From Myceligenerans indicum (GTDB taxonomy: Bacteria > Actinomycetota > Actinomycetes > Actinomycetales > Cellulomonadaceae): DNA of 61,311 nt. The notes beneath the pieces are model-generated. The model was not told where the DNA came from. It did not search any database and was given only the letters and a program-made list of their open reading frames with translations. The stretch lies in NCBI RefSeq assembly GCF_016742955.1, contig NZ_JABBYC010000025.1, positions 1-61,311 on the forward strand. The letters run 5' to 3'. Position 1 is the stretch's first letter, and each line of letters opens with the position of its first letter. Positions 7,700 to 18,457 of this stretch are shown piece after piece. A program made the translations under genes and the position numbers.

Positions 7700-8938
7700 T
7701 CACGGCCGGGTCTCGACCAGGCCGGGCGCGGTGAGCCGCGGGTCGGTCGCGGCCAGGTGCTCGATCGTCCCCGCCCGCGTGATCATCTCGGGAAGGCTCG
7801 CGCCGGCGTCGGACAGCGCGTAGCCGGCACCGTCCTCCTCCCAGAAGAATCGCGGCGGGTTGCCGGCGGCGGCGAGTCCGGGCTCGTAGACGGCGATGCT
7901 GCCGTCGGGCATGCGGACGGCCTGCGCATCGCCGGCGGATCGCGCGAGGCGGGCGGCGGGGCTCGCCGGCGGCCAGGAGACGTACAGGTACGGCCCGTAC
8001 GTCGGGTGGTGCAGAGTGAACAGGCGCACGACGTCGGTCGGTGCGACCTCCTGCGCGACGGCCTCGAACCCGTCCGGAACCGGGCCGGACACGGCGCCCT
8101 CGGGGGAGATCGTGAGGGCCTCGACCGCGGCGAGCACCTCGTCGGTGGTCATACCTGCGGCCCTGGCCGTCCAGGCTGTGCCGTGCTCCTCCCACATCAT
8201 GGTGACCGAGCCGTGCTCGGGCTGCTCCCACACCGAGCCCTCGGTGCCGCGCAGTTCGACCCGTCGGCCTCCGTCGGGGACGCTCGGGACCTCGCGGTCC
8301 GGGGAGGGGGAGGTGTACGCCCTCTGATGACGGTACAGATTCAGGCCGCGGTTGCCCTCGACGTCGACGTACACGGCCCGTACGGCGGTGGCCAGGCAGC
8401 GGACCTCGGTCTCCTGGAGGGTCGGCCGGGCGTCGATCGGTACATCGGGAAGCATCACGGCGTGGTCCAGCTTCCCGGGCCATTCCTCCTCCGGCACCGA
8501 CGGCGCGGTGTCGAGCGACTGGGTGGTCGGCGCGCAGTCCTCCGTCGACCAGTGGTCGGGCTCGCCCGCCGTGTCCTGCGCACGGGCGGTGCCGGCGGTG
8601 CTCGGTGACGGGACGGAGTCGTCCGTGCCGCTCGGTGACGAGCCGCCGCCAGGCAGTCGCGTCACCGAGGAGAGCCCGTGGTCGCCGGCGAGAACCGCCG
8701 TCGTCCCCACCGCCCCCAGCAGCAGCACGCCTGCGGTGGCCAGCGCGAGCACCTGGCCGCGCGTGAGGACCGTCCGCTGCGGCGCGAGGGCGTCGACGCC
8801 GGGCCCGCGGCGCCGGGCGCCGGCGGATCCTGCCTGCCTCCGCGCTCGGTCGAACGAGGCTCGGGCGACCTCCAGGCCCGCCGGGTCGAGGGCCGCGTCC
8901 GGTGCGATCCTCTGCAGGAGTTCCGTCGTGCGGTTCAT
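7700..8938 (-). CDS. CU044_5270-like single-pass membrane protein, putative anti-sigma partner
   Basis: 412 residues. A cytoplasmic N-terminus of about 75 residues is followed by one membrane segment (ALATAGVLLLGAVGTTAVLA) and an extracytoplasmic domain of about 300 residues. The ATG at 8938 overlaps the sigma gene stop codon as ATGA, so the two are probably made in fixed ratio. The layout matches the proteins co-encoded with actinobacterial ECF sigma factors and often annotated CU044_5270 family. An anti-sigma or sensor role is inferred from context, and no zinc anti-sigma motif (HxxxCxxC) is seen. Confidence 0.78.
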   Translation of the reverse strand: MNRTTELLQRIAPDAALDPAGLEVARASFDRARRQAGSAGARRRGPGVDALAPQRTVLTRGQVLALATAGVLLLGAVGTTAVLAGDHGLSSVTRLPGGGSSPSGTDDSVPSPSTAGTARAQDTAGEPDHWSTEDCAPTTQSLDTAPSVPEEEWPGKLDHAVMLPDVPIDARPTLQETEVRCLATAVRAVYVDVEGNRGLNLYRHQRAYTSPSPDREVPSVPDGGRRVELRGTEGSVWEQPEHGSVTMMWEEHGTAWTARAAGMTTDEVLAAVEALTISPEGAVSGPVPDGFEAVAQEVAPTDVVRLFTLHHPTYGPYLYVSWPPASPAARLARSAGDAQAVRMPDGSIAVYEPGLAAAGNPPRFFWEEDGAGYALSDAGASLPEMITRAGTIEHLAATDPRLTAPGLVETRP

Positions 8939-9540
8939 GCGAGCCTCCTCGTCGGCGCGTCGGGTGTCGTGGCGGTTGCGGCCGGACCTGAGTCGCCGGG
9001 GTCGCCGTCCGAGGCGTATGCCTCGAGTCGTCGCCGGGCACGGGACAGGCGCATCTTGAACGCGGCGGTGGTGCATCCCACGACGCGGGCGGCATCGGTG
9101 GGGGTCAGGCCGTCCCAGCCGGTGAGCAGCAGCGCCTCACGCTCCTTCGGAGCGAGACGAGCGAGGCCGCCGATGAGTGCGTCACGCTCTTCGACGGAGA
9201 CGTCGGCCGACTCCGCGGCACGCGTCACGCGGGCAAGGTGGATGGCGTCGCTCTCGGCGGTACGGCGGCGCCGATTGGCGCGCTGGTGGTTCGCCGCGAC
9301 GTTCCGGGCGACGGTCAGGAGCCAGGGCAGCGGCTCGGCCGGAACGGCGTCGAGCTTCCGCCAGGCGACCACGAAGGTCTCGGCCACCACCTCCTGCGCG
9401 ACATGCGGCTCCACATGCCGCATGGCGTACGCCTGGACACGCCAGGCGTGGTCGGTCCACAAGGCGCGGAGACGGTCCTCGCCAGGTGGGGGCTGATCCG
9501 CTGCCGCCCTCCCGCCGGGCTCTGATCGCGATGTCGTCAC
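8935..9540 (-). CDS. ECF (sigma-70 family) RNA polymerase sigma factor
   Basis: 201 residues. Region 2 spans about residues 25-95 (FVVAWRKLDAVPAEPLPWLLTVARNVAANH) and region 4 about residues 125-175 (LARLAPKEREALLLTGWDGLTPTDAARVVG, then LSRARRRL). It should direct RNA polymerase to a small regulon. It starts at GTG 9540 and overlaps the membrane partner gene by 4 nt. Upstream, GTTACC and GACACT flank a 14-nt spacer 7 nt before the GTG, suggesting autoregulation from a leaderless promoter. Confidence 0.92.
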   Translation of the reverse strand: MTTSRSEPGGRAAADQPPPGEDRLRALWTDHAWRVQAYAMRHVEPHVAQEVVAETFVVAWRKLDAVPAEPLPWLLTVARNVAANHQRANRRRRTAESDAIHLARVTRAAESADVSVEERDALIGGLARLAPKEREALLLTGWDGLTPTDAARVVGCTTAAFKMRLSRARRRLEAYASDGDPGDSGPAATATTPDAPTRRLA

Positions 9541-9547
9541 ACCTGGG

Positions 9548-9574
9548 AGTGTCCGCTCACGCGCTCGGGTAACA
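9548..9574 (-). promoter_or_regulatory. Candidate autoregulated ECF promoter
   Basis: Minus strand reads TGTTACC (9574-9568), a 14-nt spacer, GACACT (9553-9548), 7 nt, then the sigma gene GTG. ECF sigma genes usually transcribe themselves, so this is a testable -35/-10 pair. It is inference only. Confidence 0.4.
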
Positions 9575-9599
9575 GCACGCGGATCTTCCTGCGGGACGG

Positions 9600-10076
9600 T
9601 CAGTCCGCGTGGGGCGGGGCGGCGAGCGGATCGGGGGCGGGCTGGATCCGGCCGGTGGCCGTGTCGTAGCCGAACCCCTCACGCACCCAGTACTCGAAGC
9701 CGCCGAGCATCTCCTTGACGTCGTACCCCTGTTTCGCGAGCTCGTGAGCGGCCTTGGTCGCTCCGTTGCAGCCAGGACCCCAGCAGTACACGACGACGGG
9801 CCTGTCGCGGGGGATGGTGCGTGCGGCGCGCAGCCGGACCTTGCCGCCCGGCAGATGGACGGCTCCGGGGACGCGTCCGGCGTCCCACGCCTCGGGAGAT
9901 CGGACGTCCACCAGGGTGAAGTGCGCCCGATCGCCGGTGAGAGCGGCGTGGACGTCGGCGACGTCGGTCTCGAAGGCGAGCCGGGAGGCGAAGTGCGCGA
10001 CGGCGGCCGTGGTGTCGGGGGTGGTGGTGTCGGGGGTGGTGGTGTCGAGGGCCGTGGTGTCCGGAGTGATCGTCAT
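9600..10076 (-). CDS. Rhodanese-like domain protein
   Basis: 158 residues with one rhodanese domain (about 35-140). The active-site loop VYCWGPGCNGA carries the expected catalytic cysteine, so sulfur transfer (thiosulfate or persulfide) is possible; the acceptor is unknown. The N-terminus is a short Thr/Asp/Pro repeat (TTTPD three times) encoded by a 15-bp tandem repeat. GAGG lies 8 nt before the ATG. It diverges from the GlxA-type regulator gene across a 71-nt gap, which may mean that regulator controls it. Confidence 0.88.
   Translation of the reverse strand: MTITPDTTALDTTTPDTTTPDTTAAVAHFASRLAFETDVADVHAALTGDRAHFTLVDVRSPEAWDAGRVPGAVHLPGGKVRLRAARTIPRDRPVVVYCWGPGCNGATKAAHELAKQGYDVKEMLGGFEYWVREGFGYDTATGRIQPAPDPLAAPPHAD
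10009..10062. repeat. 15-bp tandem repeat encoding TTTPD
   Basis: Units of the form GTGGTGGTGTCGGGG recur three to four times inside the 5' end of the rhodanese gene. Copy number could vary between strains by slippage. Confidence 0.75.
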
Positions 10077-10135
10077 GGATCGATCCTCGGTGGGACCGCG
10101 TCCCGTGCGGGAGGGGCAGGACCGACCGGCATCGC

Positions 10136-10141
10136 TAAGAT
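10136..10141 (+). promoter_or_regulatory. Leaderless -10 element before the GlxA-type regulator gene
   Basis: TAAGAT, then 6 nt, then ATG at 10148, with no Shine-Dalgarno in between. Confidence 0.55.
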
Positions 10142-10147
10142 CCTGCC

Positions 10148-11122
10148 ATGACCGATGTCGCCGCCCCGGCGCACCCGCACCGCGTGGCCGTACTGGTCAC
10201 CGAGGGCATGGCGCCGTTCGAACTGAGTTCGGTGGTCGAGGTGTTCGGGCTCCCCCGGCCGGAGGTCGGCGGCCCCTGGTACTCGCTCGACGTGTGCAGC
10301 GACCGGCCGGGTGTCCCGTTGCGCATGACGGGCGGGTTCGCCCTGTCGGCCGAGCACGGCCTGGACGTGCTCGCCGGGGCGGACACCGTGATCGTTCCCG
10401 CGGTCGTCGATCCGCGCTCGGGGCCGGCGGACGACGTCGTCCAGGCACTCCGGCGAGCGCATGCCCGCGGGGCACGCGTCGTCTCCATCTGCTCCGGGGC
10501 GTTCGCCCTCGCGGCGGCCGGGCTGCTGAACGGGCGTGAGGCGACCACCCACTGGCAGTACGCCGCCCTCCTCGCGGAACGCTTCCCCACGGTCTCGGTG
10601 CGCCCCGACGTGCTCTACGTGGATCACGGCGACGTGCTGACCAGCGCGGGCAGCGCGGCCGGTCTCGACCTGTGCCTGCACCTGGTGCGTACCGACCACG
10701 GCCCCGCGGCCGCGAACACCGTGGCTCGCCGCCTCGTCGTCCCGCCGCACCGCGAGGGCGGCCAGGCGCAGTTCATCGAGGCGCCCGTGCATCCGGTCGG
10801 GAAGCGGGACGACGTCGGCGACACCCTTGCCTGGGCCCTCGACCACCTGTCGGAGCCGATCACCGTGGACGTGCTCGCGCGCCGCACGCACATGGCCCCC
10901 CGGACGTTCGCCCGGCATTTCGCCCGGCGCACCGGCACCTCGCCGATCCGCTGGCTCATCGCTCAGCGCGTCCAGGCGAGCCTTCCGCTGTTGGAGGCCG
11001 GCGAGTCGGTGACGCGGACCGCCGCTCTGGTCGGGTTCGACAGCCCGGTCACGTTCCGCCATCACTTCGGCCGTGCGATGGGCACGAGCCCGGCCGGCTA
11101 CCGCAAGGCGTTCCACGGGTAG
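10148..11122 (+). CDS. GlxA-type transcriptional regulator (DJ-1/PfpI plus AraC HTH)
   Basis: 324 residues. The N-terminal half is a DJ-1/PfpI class I amidotransferase-like fold with the nucleophile-elbow region VVSICSGAFALAAAG (about residues 114-128); here it probably senses a ligand. The C-terminal half carries two AraC-type helix-turn-helix motifs (LARRTHMAPRTFARHF and RTAALVGFDSPVTFRHHF), followed by GTSPAGYRKAF. It would bind DNA as a dimer. The ligand and targets are unknown; the divergent rhodanese gene is the closest candidate target. Confidence 0.9.
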   Translation: MTDVAAPAHPHRVAVLVTEGMAPFELSSVVEVFGLPRPEVGGPWYSLDVCSDRPGVPLRMTGGFALSAEHGLDVLAGADTVIVPAVVDPRSGPADDVVQALRRAHARGARVVSICSGAFALAAAGLLNGREATTHWQYAALLAERFPTVSVRPDVLYVDHGDVLTSAGSAAGLDLCLHLVRTDHGPAAANTVARRLVVPPHREGGQAQFIEAPVHPVGKRDDVGDTLAWALDHLSEPITVDVLARRTHMAPRTFARHFARRTGTSPIRWLIAQRVQASLPLLEAGESVTRTAALVGFDSPVTFRHHFGRAMGTSPAGYRKAFHG

Positions 11123-11160
11123 TGGTGTCGATCCGCGGTGGTGCTCAGCGGACCGCGTGA

Positions 11161-11184
11161 CGGCGAACGGGTACCGGTTCGCCG
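11161..11184. terminator. 24-bp inverted repeat after the GlxA-type gene
   Basis: Arms CGGCGAAC and GTTCGCCG (8 bp, perfect) flank GGGTACCG. It sits 38 nt after the regulator stop codon. No T-tract follows, as is usual in high-GC genomes. It could instead be an operator for the HNH gene. The remainder of the gap to 11298 has no feature I can support. Confidence 0.5.
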
Positions 11185-11298
11185 AGTTATCCACAGATGA
11201 AATTCTCGGGTAGCGGTAGACGTGGGCGATACATAGCATCGAACACAACAACGAAGCAGGTCAGTACTGCAACGAGTGTCGTCGACCAGGAGAAGGGG

Positions 11299-12957
11299 GT
11301 GATTCCGGTGCGCGCCGAGCGATCGCTTCCGGCCAGGCCGCAGCCGTCGGAGAGCCTGGCTCGCCTCGCCCCCGGGGTGGAACTGGCAGCTGCGCTGGAG
11401 CGGTTGACCGGGCCGGCTCCTTCGGACGGCACTGCTCCGCTCGACGACCTGCCGGACGATGAGCTTAGAACGGTCACCGCAGAGTGGGAACGCGTCGTGT
11501 CATGGGCGAGGGCCTCTCAGGCACGGGCCGCGGCAGCTCTGATGGCGCGCACGGACGGCCCCCTCTCACGAGACTCGGTGGCGGGCGAGATCGCCGCCGA
11601 GACCCACGTCACCACCGGCGAGGCATGGCAGATCGCCATGCGCGGCGAGGGCACGAACCAGTATCCCGACCTCGCCCGCGCCTTGGCCTCGGGGCGCGTC
11701 GACGCCAGGAAGACCGATACGTTCCTGCGCGCGGGGGCGGACCTCACGGCCGGGGAGCGCGCAGAGGCAATCACGGCCCTGCTGCCGGTCGCGCCGCGGC
11801 GCACCTGGAGGTGGATCAGCGAACAGCTGAACGCCCGCGCCGCGGTCCTGCACGGCACCAGGGCTCGTCGACGCGACGTGATCGACAGGTGCAACGTGTG
11901 GGCCGAGCAGGCGGGCGCCGGCCGCGGCCGCATCGTCGCCGACCTTCCGCTCGCCGACGCCGCTGTCACGTTCAACACGGTCCAGGCGGCCGCCAAGGCC
12001 CTCAAGGACGCCCCCGGAGAGACCCGTGCGCTCGGGTCGCTACGGGCGGCTGCCTTCACCGCCCTGGTCACCGGCGGCCTCGTCCTCCCCTGCGGCCCCG
12101 GGAGCGCCGAGGACGACGGCGTGGCGGAGCAGCCCACCGTCGGTGGCGGGCCGCCTGGCGACGGTCCCGACGGCCACGACCTGCGAGAGATGCCACCACT
12201 GGTCGAGCCCGTGGCGGACACGGACCTGATCCCGGCTCCCGAGGACCCGCACGGCGTCCACCTGACGGCGCCCGCTCCGGATCCTGGCTCGACGGCCTGC
12301 CCGTCGGCCGGCACACGCATCCGGGTGGTGGATGTACCCGCGACCCTGAACGTGACCGTGTCCGCGGCCATGCTGCTGGACCCGGACGACATGAGCCCCG
12401 GCATCCTGGAGGGCATCGGCCCGATCCCGGCCGACGACGCCGCTCGCATCGCTGCGGACGCCACCTGGCGACGTCTGCTGACCGACCCTGTCACCGGTGT
12501 CCTGACCGACTACTCCAGCCGCACCTACGCCCCCGGCACCACCTTGCGCGCCGCGGTCGCGGCTCGTGACCGCTGCTGCCGGTTCCCGGGGTGCGACCGG
12601 CCCGCGATGTCGGGTGGACGGACGAACCTCGACCTGGACCACATCGACCCGTTCGATCACGACCACCGGTACCGGTCCGGCGAACCAGGGCAGACACGGG
12701 CTGCCAATCTGCATCCGCTGTGCAGGAGGCACCACAACCTTAAGACACACGCGAACTGGAAGGTCGACCGGGATCCGGAGACCGGGACCACCCGCTGGAC
12801 CGCGCCCAGCGGAACGGCCTCCGTCGTCGAGCCCACCGTCGTCGACCCGGTCATCCGCTACGCGCTCTCGCGCGGCATGACCCTCGCGGCACCTCCCGAC
12901 CACGCCACGGCCCCACCGAGCAAGGAGCCGCCCCCATCCGGCCCGCCGCCGTTCTGA
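11299..12957 (+). CDS. DUF222 / HNH endonuclease domain protein (13E12-repeat type)
   Basis: 552 residues. An alpha-helical DUF222 region occupies the N-terminal half (LPDDELRTVTAEWERVVSWA, SRDSVAGEIAAETHVTTGEA), followed by an acidic Pro-rich linker (about residues 285-350). The C-terminal HNH nuclease has the pattern CCRFPGCDRP, LDLDHIDPFDHD and NLHPLCRRHHNLKTH. Such genes occur in many copies per actinobacterial genome, and their function is not established. I chose GTG 11299 because AGGAG lies 6 nt upstream; ATG 11197 would add 34 residues and has no ribosome-binding site. Confidence 0.85.
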   Translation: MIPVRAERSLPARPQPSESLARLAPGVELAAALERLTGPAPSDGTAPLDDLPDDELRTVTAEWERVVSWARASQARAAAALMARTDGPLSRDSVAGEIAAETHVTTGEAWQIAMRGEGTNQYPDLARALASGRVDARKTDTFLRAGADLTAGERAEAITALLPVAPRRTWRWISEQLNARAAVLHGTRARRRDVIDRCNVWAEQAGAGRGRIVADLPLADAAVTFNTVQAAAKALKDAPGETRALGSLRAAAFTALVTGGLVLPCGPGSAEDDGVAEQPTVGGGPPGDGPDGHDLREMPPLVEPVADTDLIPAPEDPHGVHLTAPAPDPGSTACPSAGTRIRVVDVPATLNVTVSAAMLLDPDDMSPGILEGIGPIPADDAARIAADATWRRLLTDPVTGVLTDYSSRTYAPGTTLRAAVAARDRCCRFPGCDRPAMSGGRTNLDLDHIDPFDHDHRYRSGEPGQTRAANLHPLCRRHHNLKTHANWKVDRDPETGTTRWTAPSGTASVVEPTVVDPVIRYALSRGMTLAAPPDHATAPPSKEPPPSGPPPF

Positions 12958-12972
12958 GGCGCGCCGAGCCCG

Positions 12973-12978
12973 TAGCCT
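12973..12978 (+). promoter_or_regulatory. Leaderless -10 element before the exonuclease III gene
   Basis: TAGCCT, 7 nt, then GTG at 12986. It lies 15 nt after the HNH gene stop codon. Confidence 0.5.
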
Positions 12979-12985
12979 GGGCAGC

Positions 12986-13825
12986 GTGCGGATCGCCACC
13001 TGGAACGTCAACAGTCTTCGCGCGCGGCTCGACCGCACGCTCGCCGTCCTCGAACGCTGGGACCTCGACGTATGCGCGATCCAGGAGACCAAGTGCCGTG
13101 ACGAACAGTTCCCGGTCGACGCGTTCACAGAGGCCGGGTACGAGGTGGCTCACACCGGCACGAACCAGTGGAACGGCGTCGCCATCGCCTCCCGGGTCGG
13201 GCTGGACGATGTCGCGACGTCGTTCCCCGGACAGCCCGGCTTCCGGAAGGCCGGGGCGGAGGAGGATCCGGAGGCGTCGTCGGGCACGCTGCTCGACGTG
13301 GAGCCGCCCGTCGAAGCCCGCGCCATCGGTGCGACCTGTGGCGGGATCCGGGTCTGGAGCCTGTACGTGCCGCACGGGCGGGCGCTCGACGACCCGCACT
13401 ACGAGTACAAGCTCGCGTGGCTGGCCAGCCTGCGGGACGCCGCGAGCGTCTGGGCCGCGGATCCGGGGGCACAGGTGGCACTCGTCGGTGACTGGAACGT
13501 GATCCCCCTGGACACGGACGTGTACGACGTCGCCGACTTCGCCGGGAAGACCCACGTGTCCGCGCCGGAGCGTGCTGCGTTCAACGCCTTCGCCGCGGCC
13601 GGATACACGGAGGTCACCCGCGAGCACCTGCCCGCCGAGCACACCTACACCTACTGGGACTACCAGCGCCTGGCGTTCCCGCGGAACAAGGGGCTCCGCA
13701 TCGACTTCGCCTGGACGACGCCACCACTGGCCGAGCGGGTCCGGAGTGTGGGGATCGACCGCGAGGAGCGCAAGGGGAAGGGCGCGAGTGACCACGTCCC
13801 GGTGGTCCTGGAGCTCGCGGACTGA
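12986..13825 (+). CDS. xth: Exodeoxyribonuclease III (AP endonuclease)
   Basis: Mg-dependent exonuclease/AP endonuclease of the EEP fold acting in base-excision repair, 279 residues. Visible family motifs are RIATWNVNSLRARL (residues 2-15), the metal-binding Glu in CAIQETKC, VWSLYVPHGR, VALVGDWNVIPLD, FAWTTPPL and the C-terminal catalytic SDHVPVVLEL. There is a short acidic insertion around EEDPEASSGT. GTG start preceded by a -10 hexamer. The following 127-nt gap has no gene. Confidence 0.94.
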   Translation: MRIATWNVNSLRARLDRTLAVLERWDLDVCAIQETKCRDEQFPVDAFTEAGYEVAHTGTNQWNGVAIASRVGLDDVATSFPGQPGFRKAGAEEDPEASSGTLLDVEPPVEARAIGATCGGIRVWSLYVPHGRALDDPHYEYKLAWLASLRDAASVWAADPGAQVALVGDWNVIPLDTDVYDVADFAGKTHVSAPERAAFNAFAAAGYTEVTREHLPAEHTYTYWDYQRLAFPRNKGLRIDFAWTTPPLAERVRSVGIDREERKGKGASDHVPVVLELAD

Positions 13826-13940
13826 CCCGGCCGCGACGCTACCGCGGGACGCACCGACCTCCGCTGCGGCGAGCCTGGGGAGATCTGGTGTGTTGTGGCG
13901 CAAGTCACCAGCAGATTCACCCGATCGGGGACGATATCGA

Positions 13941-13946
13941 TAGGTT
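13941..13946 (+). promoter_or_regulatory. Leaderless -10 element before the septum-formation-domain gene
   Basis: TAGGTT, 6 nt, then ATG at 13953. The patch ATATCGATAGGTT is AT-rich for this genome. Confidence 0.55.
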
Positions 13947-13952
13947 GGCCCC

Positions 13953-15581
13953 ATGACGTCGCCCGACCAGCCCGAGGTGAACGAAGAGGTCAACGCACCG
14001 GACGATGCCGCGCCGGTGTCGGCCGAGTCCGGCGGGTCCGACACGGATCACGTGGATCGCGACGACGCAGAAGCGTCCGCGGACCGGAGCGACGGGGAGA
14101 CGGACAGCGCACCCGAAACGCCGGATCAGCAGCACGCTCGGACGGCAGAGGAATCCGAGGTGAAGCCGGCCGCCGCGGCGGAGACGGACGAGCACACACC
14201 GGAGACCGTGGCGCCAGTGAAGGCGGACCAGACCGGCCCGGACACGCCCCGGCCGGACCATGAGTCCGAGAACCCGGCAGAGAACGCGGACGCGACCGCC
14301 GCGGACCAGACTGGCGCGGACCAAGGCGACGCGGACCAAGGCGACGCGGACGAGCCCCCTGTCGGCGAGGCGCCGGCCGGTGACGTGGCCGACGCACCAG
14401 GCGGAAGCACCGCGCTCACTGACCAACGCGATCAGGATGACGCGGGCCCCGTGGACGCCAGCCCCGTGGACGCCAGCCCGGTGGACCCGGTCGCCGTGGG
14501 CAATGTCTCGACAGACCCGGTGGCCGTCGGTGAGAGCGCGGATGAGACCGACACGGCTCAACGGGTGGACCGTTACCTCGACAACGGCGCGCCGACCCAA
14601 GATCCTGGCACCGAGGACCCGGCCACCGAGGACCCAGGCACGGGCGATCAGGACGCGGCCGATCAGGACGCCGGGGACTCCCAGGCCGGGAGCCCATCAA
14701 CCGACGACCCGTCCGTCGAGGACCCGTCCGTCGAGGATCTCGCTCTGCTCGCCATCGCGTCGGCTCACGCGACGCAGACCGCGCCTCGCACGTTCTCCCC
14801 GCCGTCCGATGCGGCTCCGCCACCGGCCGAGACCGAGGACGAGCCTGCGTTCGCCTCGCCGAGCGGACCCGCTCCGACCGCCGGTCCCGTGCCTCCCGTC
14901 CCGGCACCACCCGCGGAGCACACGACGCCCCGGCCGGAGCTCCCGCCCGCCGGCACCGATGTCCGCCAGCCGCACGACGCGTTCACCCAGGTGGCGCAGT
15001 TCCCCCGGGCGGGGGACCGGTCCCAGGACTACGCGCCCGGGACGGCGTATGCCGGGTGGAGCCCGGAAGACGTCGCCGCCGCACGGCGACGCCGCAGGAG
15101 GAGCCTCACACTGGCGGGCGCCGCGGTCGCGGGCATCGCGGCGGTGGCCGTGATCGCCGGCGTGATCGGGCACGCGAGCACCCAGCGGGGCTGGGAGCCG
15201 GTCGCGGCCGACATCGCCCAGGCCAGGGACGTGAACTCGGTGCAGCTCGTGCTCGGTTCCTGCATCGACAGGATCCCGCTGGACGGGGCCGTGAACACGG
15301 TCCGCGCCGTCCCGTGCGACTCCCCGCACGAGGCCCAGGTCGTGGGCCGCACCGACTTCTCCGAGGACGCGGTCTGGCCCGGGGACGACGACGCCGAGCG
15401 GAAGGTCGCGCAGGTCTGTGGCGGCAAGCAGCTCAGCGCCGAGGTCCGCAGTAGCGACCGGGCAAAGCGGCTGCGGTACGTCGTGTGGACGCCGAGCGAG
15501 TCATCCTGGGACGACGGCGACCGGATCGGCCTGTGCATCGCCACCAGCAACACGGCCCTCACGGAGACCCTGCTGGACTGA
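13953..15581 (+). CDS. Acidic repeat protein with one membrane segment and a septum-formation domain
   Basis: 542 residues. The first 250 are extremely acidic and low in complexity, with Asp-rich repeats such as ADQGDADQGD, PVDASPVDASPVD and EDPSVEDPSVED. A Pro-rich stretch follows, then a basic stop (RRRRRRS) and one membrane helix near residues 385-405 (LTLAGAAVAGIAAVAVIAGVIG). The outside domain of about 130 residues has paired cysteines and the pattern LGSCIDRIP...VPCDSPHEAQVVG, typical of the actinobacterial septum-formation (Septum_form) domain. The N-terminus would be cytoplasmic. A division role is inferred from the domain name only. Convergent with clpB, 16 nt apart. Confidence 0.75.
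   Translation: MTSPDQPEVNEEVNAPDDAAPVSAESGGSDTDHVDRDDAEASADRSDGETDSAPETPDQQHARTAEESEVKPAAAAETDEHTPETVAPVKADQTGPDTPRPDHESENPAENADATAADQTGADQGDADQGDADEPPVGEAPAGDVADAPGGSTALTDQRDQDDAGPVDASPVDASPVDPVAVGNVSTDPVAVGESADETDTAQRVDRYLDNGAPTQDPGTEDPATEDPGTGDQDAADQDAGDSQAGSPSTDDPSVEDPSVEDLALLAIASAHATQTAPRTFSPPSDAAPPPAETEDEPAFASPSGPAPTAGPVPPVPAPPAEHTTPRPELPPAGTDVRQPHDAFTQVAQFPRAGDRSQDYAPGTAYAGWSPEDVAAARRRRRRSLTLAGAAVAGIAAVAVIAGVIGHASTQRGWEPVAADIAQARDVNSVQLVLGSCIDRIPLDGAVNTVRAVPCDSPHEAQVVGRTDFSEDAVWPGDDDAERKVAQVCGGKQLSAEVRSSDRAKRLRYVVWTPSESSWDDGDRIGLCIATSNTALTETLLD
14310..14485. repeat. Short in-frame tandem repeats in the acidic region
   Basis: 15-bp units GCGGACCAAGGCGAC (about 14316-14354) and GTGGACGCCAGCCCC (about 14449-14480) repeat two to three times. 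They encode acidic peptide repeats and may be hypervariable. Confidence 0.75.
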
Positions 15582-15597
15582 CTCGCCCGGCGTCCGG

Positions 15598-18216
<2,619 letters not shown>

Positions 18217-18297
18217 GGGTCCTCCGTCCGCCGTTCGGGTGTCCGTCGCCGTGTGACCTGACGTGCCAGGACACGCGGTCTTGTCGCGTCAGGTCCA

Positions 18298-18333
18298 ACT
18301 ATCTCAAAGTTGAGTCTATTCCGCTCAACTTTG
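18298..18333 (-). promoter_or_regulatory. HAIR-like HspR operator and clpB promoter
   Basis: Perfect 10-bp arms CAAAGTTGAG (18305-18314) and CTCAACTTTG (18324-18333) flank 9 nt. This matches the HAIR layout (CTTGAGT-N7-ACTCAAG) with few mismatches, the binding site of the HspR heat-shock repressor. On the minus strand TTGAGC inside the repeat can serve as -35, with GAGATA or GATAGT 17-19 nt later as -10, so repressor binding would block the promoter. No hspR or dnaK gene is in the window. Confidence 0.8.
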
Positions 18334-18457
18334 TCGGCGCCAGGCATCACCGGCGTCGATGGGACGTGCACGGGCGACGACGATTCCGAGGCGACACGCG
18401 GTTCCCTCCACGGCGCATCCTTGGGTTGCCCCGCTGTTCTGCGGCACACTGGCCCGC

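Noticed and set aside
10009..10062. Operator repeats in the rhodanese/GlxA-type gene gap
   Set aside because: The repeats are inside the rhodanese coding sequence and keep its frame; they encode TTTPD.
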